Assembly (NCBI GenBank): GCA_016720595.1
Contig: JADKKI010000004.1
Location: forward strand, 248,001-312,000
Source of the DNA: Myxococcales bacterium
Lineage (GTDB): Bacteria; Myxococcota_A; Polyangia; Haliangiales; Haliangiaceae
DNA: 64,000 nt
Reading direction: 5' to 3'
This document shows positions 20,878-31,791 of this stretch, one piece after another. Made by a program: the position numbers and the translations under genes. The notes beneath the pieces were generated by a model. It ran no database searches and was not told where the DNA came from. It saw only the letters and a program-made list of their open reading frames with translations. Numbering within the stretch: the stretch's first letter is position 1; every line of letters begins with the position of its first letter.

Positions 20878-21711
20878 CTACTTCCAGAGCACGGCGTGCC
20901 GCAGCGACGGCAGCTGCGCGCGGCGCTTCTGTACGGTCGCGCCGTCGAGCGTGGCCATCACGACCCCATCGCCCTCGGCCTGCTCGGCGACCAGCGTGCC
21001 CCACGGGTCGCTGATCAGCGAGTGGCCGTAGCTCTCGCGCTTCTCGTTGTGCTTGCCCCACTGCGCCGCGGCCACCACCCAGGCCTGATCCTCGACCGCA
21101 CGGGCACGCAGGAGCAGGTGCCAGTGCGCCGCACCGGTGTGCGCCGTGAAGGCGGCCGGGACCAGCAGGACCTCGGCGCCCCGATCCTTGACCAGACAGC
21201 GATAGAGCTCGGGGAACCGCACGTCGTAGCAGATCGACAGGCCGACGTTCGCGCCCTCGATCGGGATGACCACGAGCTCGTTCCCGGCTGCGGTGGCATC
21301 GGACTCGCGCAGGGTCGCGCCACCCGGGATGTCGACGTCGAACAGGTGGATCTTGCGATAGCGGGCGGCGAGGGCGCCGGCGGGATCGACGACCACCGCC
21401 GTGTTGTACGTCCGCTTCGGGTCCCCGGGGATCCGCTCCGGGGTCCCACCGCCGACGATCCACACACCGTGGGTCGTGGCCAGCTCGCGCAAGGTCGTCA
21501 TGATCGGCCCGTCGCCGTCCGTCGACTCGGCGATCGCCAGCTTGTCGCCCTCACCACGACCGAGGAACGAGAAGCACTCCGGCAGGACGACCAGGCGGGC
21601 ACCCTCGGCGGCGGCACGGGCGGTCAGCGTCCGGCAGGTCGCCAGGTTGGCGCCGAGATCGTCTGTGGATCTCATCTGGACGGCACCGACCCGGAGCTCC
21701 CATGTGCTCAT
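20878..21711 (-). CDS. nitrilase-superfamily carbon-nitrogen hydrolase
   Basis: A 277-residue amidase of the Nit1/Nit2 type within the nitrilase superfamily. The catalytic Glu-Lys-Cys triad is visible as E45 (LPECF), K120 (YRKIHLFDVD) and C161 (SICYDVRFPE). The IHLFDVDIPGG and RFPELYR segments match the branch that hydrolyses deaminated glutathione or omega-amide substrates, so metabolite repair is the most likely role; the exact substrate cannot be read from sequence. No signal peptide, so it is cytoplasmic. It is convergent with the Gly-Ser protein (7 bp between stop codons) and divergent from the rimP operon. Confidence 0.88.
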   Translation of the reverse strand: MSTWELRVGAVQMRSTDDLGANLATCRTLTARAAAEGARLVVLPECFSFLGRGEGDKLAIAESTDGDGPIMTTLRELATTHGVWIVGGGTPERIPGDPKRTYNTAVVVDPAGALAARYRKIHLFDVDIPGGATLRESDATAAGNELVVIPIEGANVGLSICYDVRFPELYRCLVKDRGAEVLLVPAAFTAHTGAAHWHLLLRARAVEDQAWVVAAAQWGKHNEKRESYGHSLISDPWGTLVAEQAEGDGVVMATLDGATVQKRRAQLPSLRHAVLWK

Positions 21712-21755
21712 GCCTGGTTACGTACCACGGCAGGCCCTATAAGCCTCTTGCCCTG

Positions 21756-21828
21756 GGCCGTGGGCGGTGGTACCCAACGGCCAGCTTTATCGCTCTGCGG
21801 TGGGGTGGCCCTTCGGCCACCTTTTTTT
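21756..21828 (+). promoter_or_regulatory. leader hairpins of the rimP operon, ending in an intrinsic-terminator-like structure
   Basis: Two successive inverted repeats lie on the plus strand before rimP. The first pairs 21756-21761 with 21777-21782 (GGCCGT/ACGGCC) and can be extended by GGG/CCC with one bulged A. The second is GGTGGCC-CTTC-GGCCACC at 21804-21821, a perfect 7-bp stem with tetraloop, followed by seven T (21822-21828) that run straight into the rimP ATG. No plus-strand gene precedes it, so it cannot simply end an upstream transcript. Attenuation of the rimP-nusA operon is the obvious reading. GGTGG at 21766-21770 could pair with CCACC of the second stem as an antiterminator. Confidence 0.6.
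21804..21828 (+). terminator. intrinsic terminator / attenuator immediately before rimP
   Basis: A perfect 7-bp GC-rich stem, a CTTC loop and a T7 tract; the last T is adjacent to the A of the rimP start codon. It leaves no room for a Shine-Dalgarno outside the hairpin. Confidence 0.6.
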
Positions 21829-22455
21829 ATGTCCTCGAAAGCCCTCCAGACCAAGTTGATCTCGATCGTCGAGCCGGTGTGCAACGCCGCCGGCTACGAC
21901 CTCGTGGATCTGCGCTTCCTGCTCGAGCAGGGCGGCTGGACGCTCCGGGTGTGCATCGATCTGCCGTTCGCCGAACATGGCGACATCACCCAGGTTCCCG
22001 AGGATCGCGTCGATCTCGAGGACTGCGAGAACCTGTCTCGCGAGCTGTCGGCCGTGCTCGACGTCGATGACCCGATCAAGCAGGCCTATGCCCTCGAGGT
22101 CGGCTCGCCGGGCATCGATCGCCCGCTCCGGACGCCCGGACACTTCGTCCACTTTGCAGGCAGCGACGCCAAGATCCAGCTGTCCGTGCCGATGCAGATG
22201 CCGGCGCCGAGCGCCGAGCGCAAGAACTTCCGCGGGGTCCTCCGGGGCTTCGCCGACGGCAAGGTCGCGATCGAGTGCGACGGCCAGCTGTTCCAGCTGC
22301 CGATCGATGACATCGAGACCGCGAAGCTGGTGCCGGACTGGGACGCGGTGATGGCGGGCAAGAGCGGCGTCGGTCCCAAGCAGCAAAAACCGATCAAACC
22401 TGGGCATCGCCCCTCGGCGAAGAAGAACAAGCAGCAGACGAAGGAACAGGGATAG
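21829..22455 (+). CDS. rimP: ribosome maturation factor RimP
   Basis: RimP assists 30S subunit assembly. The 208-residue protein begins [17 protein letters not shown], followed by the family pattern [10 protein letters not shown] and the central [11 protein letters not shown] motif (E. coli counterpart EVSSPGLDRPL), then the SH3-like C-terminal domain with [14 protein letters not shown] basic Lys/Gln-rich tail of about 30 residues follows and is not conserved in the family. The ATG fits the family N-terminus but directly follows a T7 tract with no ribosome-binding site. GTG 21805, inside the hairpin, is an in-frame alternative that would add eight residues. nusA starts 2 bp after the stop. 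Confidence 0.92.
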   Translation: MSSKALQTKLISIVEPVCNAAGYDLVDLRFLLEQGGWTLRVCIDLPFAEHGDITQVPEDRVDLEDCENLSRELSAVLDVDDPIKQAYALEVGSPGIDRPLRTPGHFVHFAGSDAKIQLSVPMQMPAPSAERKNFRGVLRGFADGKVAIECDGQLFQLPIDDIETAKLVPDWDAVMAGKSGVGPKQQKPIKPGHRPSAKKNKQQTKEQG

Positions 22456-22457
22456 CC

Positions 22458-24031
<1,574 letters not shown>

Positions 24032-24035
<4 letters not shown>

Positions 24036-24346
24036 GCGCTTCCCCGCAACGGACGTGCACGGGTTGCCGGGCGGTTACCGCCCAGGCCGACCTCCTGCGC
24101 GTTGCAGTTGACGGGCCGCGGCTCGTGATCGACGCGAAGCGTCGACTCCCGGGGCGCGGGGCGTACGTACACCCTCGCGCAGCCTGCGTGACGGTGGCTG
24201 GCCTCGCCAGGAGCCTCCGGCGCTCGGTCAATCCGAGCGACGTTCAGCGGTTGGTCACCCAGATGTCACCAACCGACGACAATTCGAGTAGTTCGGGCGA
24301 TCTGCCCGTCAAAACGGCGCTGGCCTTGGGCTCTGGGACCCTGTAG
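24032..24346 (+). CDS. ylxR: YlxR-family RNA-binding protein, probable CTG start
   Basis: YlxR (DUF448) is a small RNA-binding protein encoded between nusA and infB in many bacteria; a role in RNase P or nucleoid function has been proposed in the literature. The frame encodes [20 protein letters not shown], then [20 protein letters not shown], matching the family pattern R-x-C-x2-C ... L-x-R ... G-R-G-A-Y. No ATG, GTG or TTG lies in frame between the upstream stop (23978-23980) and codon 32. CTG at 24032-24034 overlaps the nusA stop (CTGA) and has GGAGG (24020-24024) 7 nt upstream, so it is the probable start, giving 104 residues. The next GTG (24125) would delete the Cys pair. Confidence 0.82.
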
Positions 24347-24386
24347 AAATCCCCCCACGGTTTTTCAGAGAGGACGAACGAGATAG

Positions 24387-27300
24387 ATGCGCGTTTACGA
24401 GATTGCGAAAGAGGTGGGGATCCCGAACAAGGATCTTATCGCCAAGATCCGAGCGCTCGGTCTCGAGGTGAACAACCACATGTCCTCCCTCGATGCCGAC
24501 GACGTTGCACGCATCAAGCGTTCCCTTGAGAAAGAGAAGCAGTCGGTGACTGCTCCCCAGCAGACGAAGGTCCTCTCCACCGGCACGGTGCTCCGTCGTC
24601 GGTCGAGTGGTGACAAGTCCGCGACGGAGTCCGTCGGGTCGGAGGAGCGCTCTGTCGAGCGTCCACCGGTCGCCGCCGCACCGCCGCCACCTGCCGCGCA
24701 GGCACCGGTGATCCGTCGTCGGGTCGCCGCCGAGGAGCCTGTTGCTCCCGTCACGCCGCCGCCCGCGCCCACGCCTCCACCCGTCGTCGCGCGCACCATG
24801 ACGCCAACGCCCGCTCCCGTGCCTGCCCCTGTTCACGTCGCGCCTCCGCGTGTCGTCGAGGAGGCACCTCCGCCGCCGAAGCCGCCCGTCGCGGCCCCCG
24901 TCGTCGAGGCGCGTCCGCCTGCGCCGCCCGAGCCGGTTCGGGTCGAGTCGCCGGTCGTCGTCGAGCGTGCGCCCACGCCTCCCACGCCTCCGGCTCCGAT
25001 CGCTCCCGTGGTCGAGCCTGTTCGCCCGCCCGCGATGGCCGCTGCCGCCGAGCCGGCCGCCGCGGATCGTCCGCGCTCTCGCGTGATCCTCACCGGCCCG
25101 CAGATCGTCTCGCGGGGTGGTGGCCAGAACGGATCCTCGGGTAGTGGTGGATCCAACGGCGAAGGTACGCAGACGGTGCAGTCGCGCCCGGCGCCCACGC
25201 CGCCGCCCTCGACCCAGCTCCCGCCGCGCATCGTCAATCCGTCGTCGGTCGCGCCAGTCGCCGCCGAGGCGCCGCGTCCTGTCGAGGAGCCTGGCGATGC
25301 CCGGCAGCGGTTCGAGGCCGAGCTCCAGAAGGCTCGCCAGCGCACCGTGGTTCAGGACATGCGCCGTCCGCGCCCGGACACCGCGCAGGTCGAGCCCGTG
25401 GCGAGCTCGCAAGGCGAAGAGGGAGCCGAGCAGACTCCGGTGGTCGCGCGCGATCCGTCGCGTCCAGCCGTCGGTAGCGTGATCGCACTCCCCCCGCGCA
25501 TCAAGATCACCGAGCGCACGCCGGTGGTCGGTCGTCCGCCTCCGGGCGCCGCGCCCGCCAACCCGATCCGTGGACGGTTCGCGCAGCAGCAGCAGCGCGG
25601 CGGTCGTCCGGGTGGTGGCCCTGGTGGTCGCCCGGGTCCCGGCAATGACTTCGGTCGCAAGAAGCTGCCCCTCGGCAAGAAGGGCAAGCAGACCACGATC
25701 ACCACGCCCGCCGAGCACAAGCGCGTCATCCGGATCGACGACTCGATCACGGTCGCCGATCTCTCGCGCGGCATGGGCATCAAGTCGCCCGAGGTGCTGA
25801 AGAAGCTGTGGGGCATGGGGATGACCGGCGTCAACATCAACGCCGCGATCGATTTCGACACCGCCCAGCTGCTCGCGAACGAGTTCGCATACGAGGTGCA
25901 GAACGTCGCCTTCAAGGAGGACGACGCGTTCTCGCAGAAGGTCGACGACACCGAGGCGTTGGTCAGCCGCTCGCCGGTCGTCACCGTGATGGGCCACGTC
26001 GATCACGGCAAGACCTCGCTCCTCGACTCGATCCGCAAGGCGCGCGTCGCTGCCGGCGAGGCCGGTGGCATCACCCAGCACGTCGCCGCCTACAAGGTGA
26101 AGGCGCCGGGCCACGGTGACATCGTGTTCCTCGACACCCCGGGCCACGAGGCGTTCACCGAGATGCGCGCTCGCGGCGCCCAGGCCACGGACATCGTGGT
26201 CCTGGTGGTCGCGGCGAACGACGGTGTGATGCCGCAGACCCTCGAGGCCCTCGCGCATGCGAAGGACGCGAAGGTGACGATCATCGTCGCGGTCAACAAG
26301 ATCGACACGCCGGATGCGGCGCCCGATCGCGTTCGCCAGCAGCTCGCCGACAAGGGCCTGATCCCCGAGGAGTGGGGAGGTGACACGATCTACGTCAATG
26401 TCTCGGCTCTCAAGGGCGAGAACATCGACAAGCTGCTCGAATCGATCGCGGTCTCGGCCGAGGTCCTCGAGCTCAAGGCCAACCCGGCAAAGCCGGCGTC
26501 CGGCCTGGTGATCGAGGCGCGCCTCGATCGCAACCGCGGCCCGATGGCGACCATCCTGATCCAGGAAGGCACGCTGCGGACCGGGGACATGCTCGTCGCG
26601 GGTCGCGTGTTCGGCAAGGTCCGCGCGATGCTCGACGATCGGGGCAATCCTCTCGAAGAAGCGGGTCCGTCGACGCCGATCGAGGTCCTGGGCCTCGATG
26701 GGGTTCCGGAGGCTGGTGATCTGGTGAACGCGGCCGAGGACGACAAGGTCGCCAAGCAGGTCGTCGAGCACCGCGTTCAGCAGTTCCGCAAGCGCGAGCT
26801 CGCCTCGAAGTCGCGGATCTCCCTCGAGGGCATGATGGAGCGCAACTCCGTCGATGCGATCAAGGAGCTGAAGATCGTCCTCAAGGCGGACGTGCAGGGT
26901 TCTGCCGAGGCACTCAAGGCCGCGCTGATCAAGCAGTCGACCGAGAAGGTCCGTGTGGTCGTGATCGCCGCCGGCGTTGGTGGCATCACCGAGAGCGACG
27001 TCAACCTCGCGAAGGCGGGCGGCGCGATCATCGTTGGCTTCCACGTTCGTCCGGCCGGTAAGAGCCAGAAGCTCGCCGAGCAGGAAGAGGTGGAGATCCG
27101 GCTCTACGACATCATCTACGACGCACTCGACGAGGTGAAGGCGGCGATGGCCGGCCTGCTCGCCCCGATCAAGCGCGAGGTGGCGATGGGGCAGCTGCAG
27201 GTCCGCGAGACGTACTCGATCCCGAAGATCGGGACCGTGGCCGGCTGCATGGTGACCAACGGCAAGATCACCCGGAAGGCACACCTGCGGATCGTCCGCG

Positions 27301-27473
27301 ATGCCGTCCAGGTCTACGAGGGCAAGATCGGCAGCCTCCGCCGCTTCAAGGACGACGTCAGCGAGGTCGGCAACGGCTTCGAGTGCGGCGTCATGGTCGC
27401 GGGTTGGAACGAGGTCAAGGTCGGCGACGTCATCGAGGCCTACGAGGTCATCGAGGAAGCTGCCCAGCTGTAG
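24387..27473 (+). CDS. infB: translation initiation factor IF-2
   Basis: IF-2 is the GTPase that places fMet-tRNA on the ribosome. The 1,028-residue protein has an IF2_N domain ([18 protein letters not shown]), a Pro/Ala/Val-rich disordered linker of several hundred residues, a second IF2_N-like domain near residues 445-500 ([20 protein letters not shown]), and the GTPase domain starting near residue 536 with GHVDHGKTS (G1), DTPGHEAF (G3) and NKID (G4). The C-terminal domains II-IV follow. It is longer than E. coli IF-2 because of the linker. ATG 24387 is preceded by GAGAGGACG. rbfA follows after 60 bp. Confidence 0.97.
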   Translation: MRVYEIAKEVGIPNKDLIAKIRALGLEVNNHMSSLDADDVARIKRSLEKEKQSVTAPQQTKVLSTGTVLRRRSSGDKSATESVGSEERSVERPPVAAAPPPPAAQAPVIRRRVAAEEPVAPVTPPPAPTPPPVVARTMTPTPAPVPAPVHVAPPRVVEEAPPPPKPPVAAPVVEARPPAPPEPVRVESPVVVERAPTPPTPPAPIAPVVEPVRPPAMAAAAEPAAADRPRSRVILTGPQIVSRGGGQNGSSGSGGSNGEGTQTVQSRPAPTPPPSTQLPPRIVNPSSVAPVAAEAPRPVEEPGDARQRFEAELQKARQRTVVQDMRRPRPDTAQVEPVASSQGEEGAEQTPVVARDPSRPAVGSVIALPPRIKITERTPVVGRPPPGAAPANPIRGRFAQQQQRGGRPGGGPGGRPGPGNDFGRKKLPLGKKGKQTTITTPAEHKRVIRIDDSITVADLSRGMGIKSPEVLKKLWGMGMTGVNINAAIDFDTAQLLANEFAYEVQNVAFKEDDAFSQKVDDTEALVSRSPVVTVMGHVDHGKTSLLDSIRKARVAAGEAGGITQHVAAYKVKAPGHGDIVFLDTPGHEAFTEMRARGAQATDIVVLVVAANDGVMPQTLEALAHAKDAKVTIIVAVNKIDTPDAAPDRVRQQLADKGLIPEEWGGDTIYVNVSALKGENIDKLLESIAVSAEVLELKANPAKPASGLVIEARLDRNRGPMATILIQEGTLRTGDMLVAGRVFGKVRAMLDDRGNPLEEAGPSTPIEVLGLDGVPEAGDLVNAAEDDKVAKQVVEHRVQQFRKRELASKSRISLEGMMERNSVDAIKELKIVLKADVQGSAEALKAALIKQSTEKVRVVVIAAGVGGITESDVNLAKAGGAIIVGFHVRPAGKSQKLAEQEEVEIRLYDIIYDALDEVKAAMAGLLAPIKREVAMGQLQVRETYSIPKIGTVAGCMVTNGKITRKAHLRIVRDAVQVYEGKIGSLRRFKDDVSEVGNGFECGVMVAGWNEVKVGDVIEAYEVIEEAAQL

Positions 27474-27533
27474 CCGGGGGAGTCGACGCATGTTCGTGGG
27501 CATCGCCCGTGAGTGGCGAGAGGACGAGGAACC

Positions 27534-27923
27534 ATGAGCGCGCAACGCAAAGCACGAGTCGAGCACGCGCTCAAGGAAGCGCTGCAAGCTGCGATCACGA
27601 ATGACGTCCGCGATCCTCGCGTGCGCGCGGCGACGCTCGTCACGGTCAGCAAGGTCGAGCTCAACGTCGATCTCGCGGTCGCGAACGTCTACATCTCGGT
27701 CGTCGGGGACGAGGCCACCGCCGATGGCGTGGTCGCGGGGCTGGCGAAGGCCGCGGGCTTCCTGCGTGGTCCGATCGGGCGGCAGCTGAACCTGCAGCAC
27801 GCACCGGAGCTGCGCTTCATGCACGACGTCTCGGTCGACATGAGCGAGAAGCTCGCCGCGATCGTTCGTGAAGACGAGGAGAAGGCGCGGGCGGCGGGGC
27901 GCGATCCGAAGGAGGGGAAGTGA
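27534..27923 (+). CDS. rbfA: ribosome-binding factor A
   Basis: RbfA is a KH-like late 30S maturation factor. The 129-residue product contains the family segments [32 protein letters not shown] and [18 protein letters not shown] 27534, preceded by GAGGACGAGGA, is preferred over the in-frame ATG 27513, which only adds seven residues. The stop overlaps the GTG start of the next gene (GTGA), so the two are translationally coupled. It occupies the usual infB-rbfA-nrnA-truB position. Confidence 0.95.
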   Translation: MSAQRKARVEHALKEALQAAITNDVRDPRVRAATLVTVSKVELNVDLAVANVYISVVGDEATADGVVAGLAKAAGFLRGPIGRQLNLQHAPELRFMHDVSVDMSEKLAAIVREDEEKARAAGRDPKEGK

Positions 27924-28987
27924 GCGACGAGCATCGCCGCACCACCGAGCCCGTCCCCACGATCCCGGTCCAGGTCGATCTGGCGCTCGCACGCGCGTGC
28001 GAGGTGCTGCGCAAGGCGGAGCGCATCCTCCTCACCAGTCACCGTCGCCCCGATGGCGACGGCACGGGCTCGATGGCCGGCCTCGCGTCGCTGCTCCGGG
28101 CGCGTGGCAAGACCGCAGTGATCTACTCCGTGGATCCGATCGCGCGCCGCTACAAGTGGCTGCCGCTGGTGCACACCACGGTCAACACGATCTCGTTCGA
28201 CGAGCGGTTCGACTGCACGGTGGTGGTCGACTGCGCGGACATCGCGCTGCTCGGCGACACGCTGCCGCCGCCGGAGGTGTGCGGGACGTTGATCACGCTC
28301 GATCACCATGCGAGCGGTCATCCGTTCGGCGACATCGCGGTCTCGGATCCCACGGCCGCCGCCGTGGGCGTGCTCGTGGTCCGGATCGCGGAGCGCGAGG
28401 GCTGGACGCTCACGCCCGAGGCCGCAGTGCCGCTGTATGTGTCGCTGATCAGTGACACCGGCGGCTTTCGTCACGCCAACACCAACGCGGAGGCGCTGCG
28501 CTGTGGCTCGGTGCTGATCCAGCACGGCGTCGTGCCATCGACGATCGCCGCGAGCCTCGAGGAGCGCCCGAGCCCGGGCAAGCTGCGGCTGCTCGGCGCG
28601 GTGCTCTCGACCCTCGAGCTTCACTGCGCGGGTCGCGCCGGCGTGCTCTCGGTCACCACCGACATGGTCGAGGGTGCGCGGGCGTCCTGGGAGGACATCG
28701 AGGGCATGGTCAACTGGGGACGCAACGTCGAGGGCGTGCAGGTCGGCGTGCTCCTGACCACCGCCAAGGGTGGAGGCGTCCGGGTGTCGATGCGATCGCG
28801 CAGCGACAAGGTCGACGTCGGCAAGGTCTGCATGACGCTCGGCGGCGGTGGCCACCCCGGTGCGGGCGGCTGTCACATGACCGATTCGCTCGCCGCGACC
28901 AAGGACAAGGTCGTGAAGGCGCTCGAGGCCGCGTTCAATCGGCAGAGCCGCCCGGTGATCGACCCGACGCCCTCCTCCTCGGGGTAA
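27920..28987 (+). CDS. nrnA: DHH-family phosphoesterase (NrnA-like oligoribonuclease / pAp phosphatase)
   Basis: A 355-residue protein of the DHH/DHHA1 superfamily. Motif I is [12 protein letters not shown], the DHH motif is ITLDHHAS, and the C-terminal DHHA1 motif is [11 protein letters not shown]. NrnA-type enzymes degrade nano-RNAs (2-5 nt) and 3'-phosphoadenosine 5'-phosphate, and are typically encoded between rbfA and truB, as here. The GTG start overlaps the rbfA stop by 4 nt (GTGA). The alternative, a cyclic-di-nucleotide-type DHH phosphodiesterase, is less likely because no PAS or GGDEF-like region is present and the gene context is that of nrnA. Confidence 0.88.
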   Translation: MSDEHRRTTEPVPTIPVQVDLALARACEVLRKAERILLTSHRRPDGDGTGSMAGLASLLRARGKTAVIYSVDPIARRYKWLPLVHTTVNTISFDERFDCTVVVDCADIALLGDTLPPPEVCGTLITLDHHASGHPFGDIAVSDPTAAAVGVLVVRIAEREGWTLTPEAAVPLYVSLISDTGGFRHANTNAEALRCGSVLIQHGVVPSTIAASLEERPSPGKLRLLGAVLSTLELHCAGRAGVLSVTTDMVEGARASWEDIEGMVNWGRNVEGVQVGVLLTTAKGGGVRVSMRSRSDKVDVGKVCMTLGGGGHPGAGGCHMTDSLAATKDKVVKALEAAFNRQSRPVIDPTPSSSG

Positions 28988-28998
28988 GATGGCCCTCC

Positions 28999-30045
28999 AT
29001 GGGGCGTAGCTCTCCGGCTCTCGCGATCCTCCTGCTTGCCGCCGCGTGCGGTGACGACGGCCACGTCGCGATCGACGCGGGCCCGGGCGACACGATCGTC
29101 GATGTCGCGGACGCGCCGATCGACGGCAATCCGCTGACGCCCACCACGCTCGCCGGCACCGGGCTGTGCACCAACGCCGCGTGTACGACGTATGCCGCCG
29201 ACGTCCACTCGTACGTGCCGCAGTACACGCTGTGGGCGGACGGCGCGACGAAGAAGCGCTGGATGTATCTGCCGCCCGGGACGCAGATCGACACCAGCAA
29301 CATGAACTTCTGGAAGTTCCCGATGGGGACCAAGTTCTGGAAGGAGTTCACGCGTGACGGCATCCGCGTGGAGACTCGCTACATGGTCAAGCTGCTCCCC
29401 GACGACGCCACGGTCGGTGCCTGGTACTTCGTCAGCTATGCGTGGAACGCCGCGCAGGACGACACCACGGCGACCACGGCCGGGATGATGAACGCGAACG
29501 GGACGCAGCACGACATCCCGACCCGCGCGAACTGCCGCCGCTGCCACGAGAACACGCCGGGGCGCGTGCTCGGCTTCCAGGCGCTGTCGCTCGACTACGC
29601 CGCCCCCGCAGGCGAGCTCGATCTCGACGATGCGATCAGCTTGAATCTGCTCTCCGCGCCGCCGGCAGGCGCGTCGGCGCCGCACTTCCCGCTGCCGGGC
29701 ACTGCGATCGATCAGGCCGCGTTTGGCTACATGCACGCGAACTGCGGCGGCTGCCACAACCCGACGTCGAACGTGTTCTCGACCACGGCCCTCGAGCTGC
29801 GGATGGATGTCACCAAGCTCGCCTCGGTCAACGTGGTGCCTGCGCACGTGACCACGGTGAACGTCAACGGCACCGTCGGCGGCCTCACCGGCAAGATCGT
29901 CACGCCGGGTGATCCCACGAACTCCGTCATCATCACGCGGACCAACTCGTCCGTGTTCCCGACGAAGATGCCGGAGATCGGGACCGAGATCGTCGATCCC
30001 GCGGGGCAGACCGCCCTGGTCAACTGGATCAACCAGCCACCCTGA
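28999..30045 (+). CDS. lipoprotein with two c-type heme motifs (SO2930-like family)
   Basis: A 348-residue protein with a lipoprotein signal ([10 protein letters not shown], Cys17) and two heme-attachment motifs, CRRCH (Cys179, Cys182, His183) and CGGCH (Cys249, Cys252, His253). The framework resembles the diheme c-type cytochrome family typified by Shewanella SO2930: [35 protein letters not shown]...WYF...YAWN, then the first heme motif, HANCGGCH, and the ending [15 protein letters not shown]...LVNWI. It probably sits on the periplasmic face of a membrane and carries electrons; its partner is unknown. It begins 11 bp after nrnA and is followed 6 bp later by truB, an unexpected place for an electron-transfer gene. 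Confidence 0.8.
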   Translation: MGRSSPALAILLLAAACGDDGHVAIDAGPGDTIVDVADAPIDGNPLTPTTLAGTGLCTNAACTTYAADVHSYVPQYTLWADGATKKRWMYLPPGTQIDTSNMNFWKFPMGTKFWKEFTRDGIRVETRYMVKLLPDDATVGAWYFVSYAWNAAQDDTTATTAGMMNANGTQHDIPTRANCRRCHENTPGRVLGFQALSLDYAAPAGELDLDDAISLNLLSAPPAGASAPHFPLPGTAIDQAAFGYMHANCGGCHNPTSNVFSTTALELRMDVTKLASVNVVPAHVTTVNVNGTVGGLTGKIVTPGDPTNSVIITRTNSSVFPTKMPEIGTEIVDPAGQTALVNWINQPP

Positions 30046-30051
30046 GCACGC

Positions 30052-30927
30052 GTGCACGGGGTCCTGGTCGTCGACAAGCCCGAGGGGGTGTCGTCCGCGC
30101 ACGCGGTCGACCGGGTGAAGCACGCCCTGCACGCGAGCCGCGCCGGGCACGGCGGCACGCTGGATCCGATGGCGACGGGCGTGCTGGCCGTGTGCCTCGG
30201 GGAAGGGACCAAGCTCGCCTCGTACCTGCTCGCAGACGACAAGGCGTACGTGGCAGAGGGGCTGCTCGGGATCGAGACCGACACGCTCGATCGCACGGGC
30301 GTGGTGACCGTCACGCGCGAGGTCGCGGTCACGCGCGAGGCGCTGCTCGCGGCGATCGCCGGGCGGATGGGCGAGCAGGATCAGATTCCGCCGATGTACT
30401 CGGCGATCAAGCAGGACGGCGTGCGGCTGTACCGGCGGGCGAGGGCAGGCGAGGAGGTGGAGCGCGCCGCGCGGAAGATCCGGCTCGATCGCCTCGAGCT
30501 CCTCGCGTTCGAGCCCCCTCGGTTCACGCTCTCGATCGCGTGCAGCAAGGGCACGTACGTGCGGAGCCTGGTCGCGGACCTGGGCACCGATGTCGGCGCC
30601 GGCGCGCACCTGACGGCTCTGCGTCGGACCCGGAGCGGCAGGTTCACGATCGATCAGGCGATCCGCCTCGATCAGGTGGGCGTCATCGACGTCACCCCGT
30701 ACCTCGTCGGGCTGACCGCGGCCACGCAGCTCCCGCAGATCGTGGTGCCGGCGGAGAAAGACCGCCATGCCCGCAATGGCGTTCAGTTCAGCCTCGAGCA
30801 GCTGGGGGCGGAGAATCTGACGCAGTTCCAGATGGTTGACGTGCGAGGCGAGCTCCTCGCCGTGGTCCACGCCGAGGATGGCAAGGTCGTCTACGACCGG
30901 GTGTTCCACCGCGTCCAGACCGCTTGA
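30052..30927 (+). CDS. truB: tRNA pseudouridine-55 synthase
   Basis: TruB isomerises U55 in the T-loop of tRNAs. The 291-residue protein starts at GTG 30052 and shows GVLVVDKPEGVSSAHAV, the catalytic region GHGGTLDPMATGVLAVCLGE (catalytic Asp in TLDP), QIPPMYSAIKQDGVRLY, and CSKGTYVRSLVADLG. The C-terminal part carries a short PUA-like domain ending DGKVVYDRVFH. Complete, family-typical length. It lies between the diheme lipoprotein and rpsO in the nusA-infB operon. Confidence 0.96.
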   Translation: MHGVLVVDKPEGVSSAHAVDRVKHALHASRAGHGGTLDPMATGVLAVCLGEGTKLASYLLADDKAYVAEGLLGIETDTLDRTGVVTVTREVAVTREALLAAIAGRMGEQDQIPPMYSAIKQDGVRLYRRARAGEEVERAARKIRLDRLELLAFEPPRFTLSIACSKGTYVRSLVADLGTDVGAGAHLTALRRTRSGRFTIDQAIRLDQVGVIDVTPYLVGLTAATQLPQIVVPAEKDRHARNGVQFSLEQLGAENLTQFQMVDVRGELLAVVHAEDGKVVYDRVFHRVQTA

Positions 30928-30929
30928 CC

Positions 30930-30941
30930 AACGCCGGCGTT
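30930..30941. repeat. 12-bp perfect palindrome after truB
   Basis: AACGCCGGCGTT lies 2 bp after the truB stop and is followed by TCCCCC. It could be the base of a short hairpin in the truB-rpsO spacer or a protein site. There is no U tract, so it is not a convincing terminator. Confidence 0.35.
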
Positions 30942-31014
30942 TCCCCCAATCTGCGCCTCGACCACGGCTCGGGTCCACCATGGACGCGGCCGCTGGCGAC
31001 TGGAGTACGGAAGC

Positions 31015-31284
31015 ATGTCTCTCTCTACGCACAAGAAGGCCGAGATCGTCGCGAAGTTCGCGAAGCACGAAGGTGACACCGGGTCGCCCGAGGTTCAGGT
31101 CGCCCTCCTCACCGAGCGCGTCACCCACCTCACCGAGCACCTGAAGCTGAACGCCAAGGATCACCACAGCCGGCGCGGCCTCCTGCTCATGGTCGGTCAG
31201 CGCCGCGCGCTGCTGGACTACCTGAAGCGCACCGATCTCGAGCGCTACAAGAAGCTGATCGAGACCCTCGGCCTCCGCCGCTGA
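31015..31284 (+). CDS. rpsO: 30S ribosomal protein S15
   Basis: S15 binds the central domain of 16S rRNA early in 30S assembly. The 89-residue product is standard length, with [38 protein letters not shown] and [13 protein letters not shown]. The ATG has an upstream GGAAG. The 87-bp truB-rpsO spacer contains a 12-bp palindrome and could hold the S15 autoregulatory leader known in other bacteria, but I do not see a specific match. Unlike the common order, pnp does not follow directly; three or four other genes intervene. Confidence 0.98.
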   Translation: MSLSTHKKAEIVAKFAKHEGDTGSPEVQVALLTERVTHLTEHLKLNAKDHHSRRGLLLMVGQRRALLDYLKRTDLERYKKLIETLGLRR

Positions 31285-31289
31285 CGCCG

Positions 31290-31790
31290 GTGTCGAGCGT
31301 GGTCGTTGCTACGCTCGCGTCTGCTGTCGCACTCGCGGCTGCCGCGTGTGGAAACACGAGTCCGGCCGCCTCGAAGGAAGTGCAGGGCACGCTCGTCATC
31401 GCCGGGGAGACCGTGACCGTGACGAAGTGCCGGCCCGATCACGGGCTCAGCACGTACGTCGTGCTGGAGAACGCCAAGGGCGCGGTCCGGTTCGAGGACA
31501 AGCGCATGTTCTGGAGCTCCCGTGACCCGGAAGGGACCACGCAGGGGCACGCGCTCGACTGCACGAAGCTCGATCGCAGCTGGGGCGGTGGTGTCCGTCT
31601 CGACAACACGGCGTACTGGCGCGGGACGCTCGCGTTCGAGTGCAAGGACGGCGCGACCCCGATCACGGGACAGCTGACGCTCGACTGCGGGAACATCACG
31701 CCCGAAGAGCGCGCGTCTCTCGACCAGCAGCGCACCGATCTACGACAGCAACAGGCGGGCTCGGGATCGGGCTCGGGCTCGGCGCGCTGA
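31290..31790 (+). CDS. small lipoprotein with Gly-Ser tail, function unknown
   Basis: A 166-residue protein from GTG 31290, 5 bp after rpsO. It has a lipoprotein signal (ASAVALAAAACGN, Cys20) and then a beta-rich domain with four further cysteines (TKCRPDHGL, LDCTK, FECKDG, LDCGN), which could form two disulfides. The C-terminus is Gln-rich and ends in a short [10 protein letters not shown] tail. I do not recognise the family. It is convergent with the metalloprotease gene, the two stop codons being separated by a single base. Confidence 0.7.
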   Translation: MSSVVVATLASAVALAAAACGNTSPAASKEVQGTLVIAGETVTVTKCRPDHGLSTYVVLENAKGAVRFEDKRMFWSSRDPEGTTQGHALDCTKLDRSWGGGVRLDNTAYWRGTLAFECKDGATPITGQLTLDCGNITPEERASLDQQRTDLRQQQAGSGSGSGSAR

Positions 31791-31791
31791 C

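Noticed and set aside
20536..21828. Long upstream extension of the rimP frame.
   Set aside because: It runs through the nitrilase gene on the opposite strand and the Gly-Ser repeat gene; the conserved RimP N-terminus begins at ATG 21829.
24309..27992. Minus-strand open frame of 1,227 codons across infB and rbfA.
   Set aside because: It lies antisense to unmistakable infB and rbfA genes and encodes Arg/Gly/Leu-rich, non-globular sequence.
28873..31167. Minus-strand open frame of 764 codons over the diheme lipoprotein, truB and rpsO.
   Set aside because: Antisense to three well-supported genes; low-complexity Arg-rich translation.
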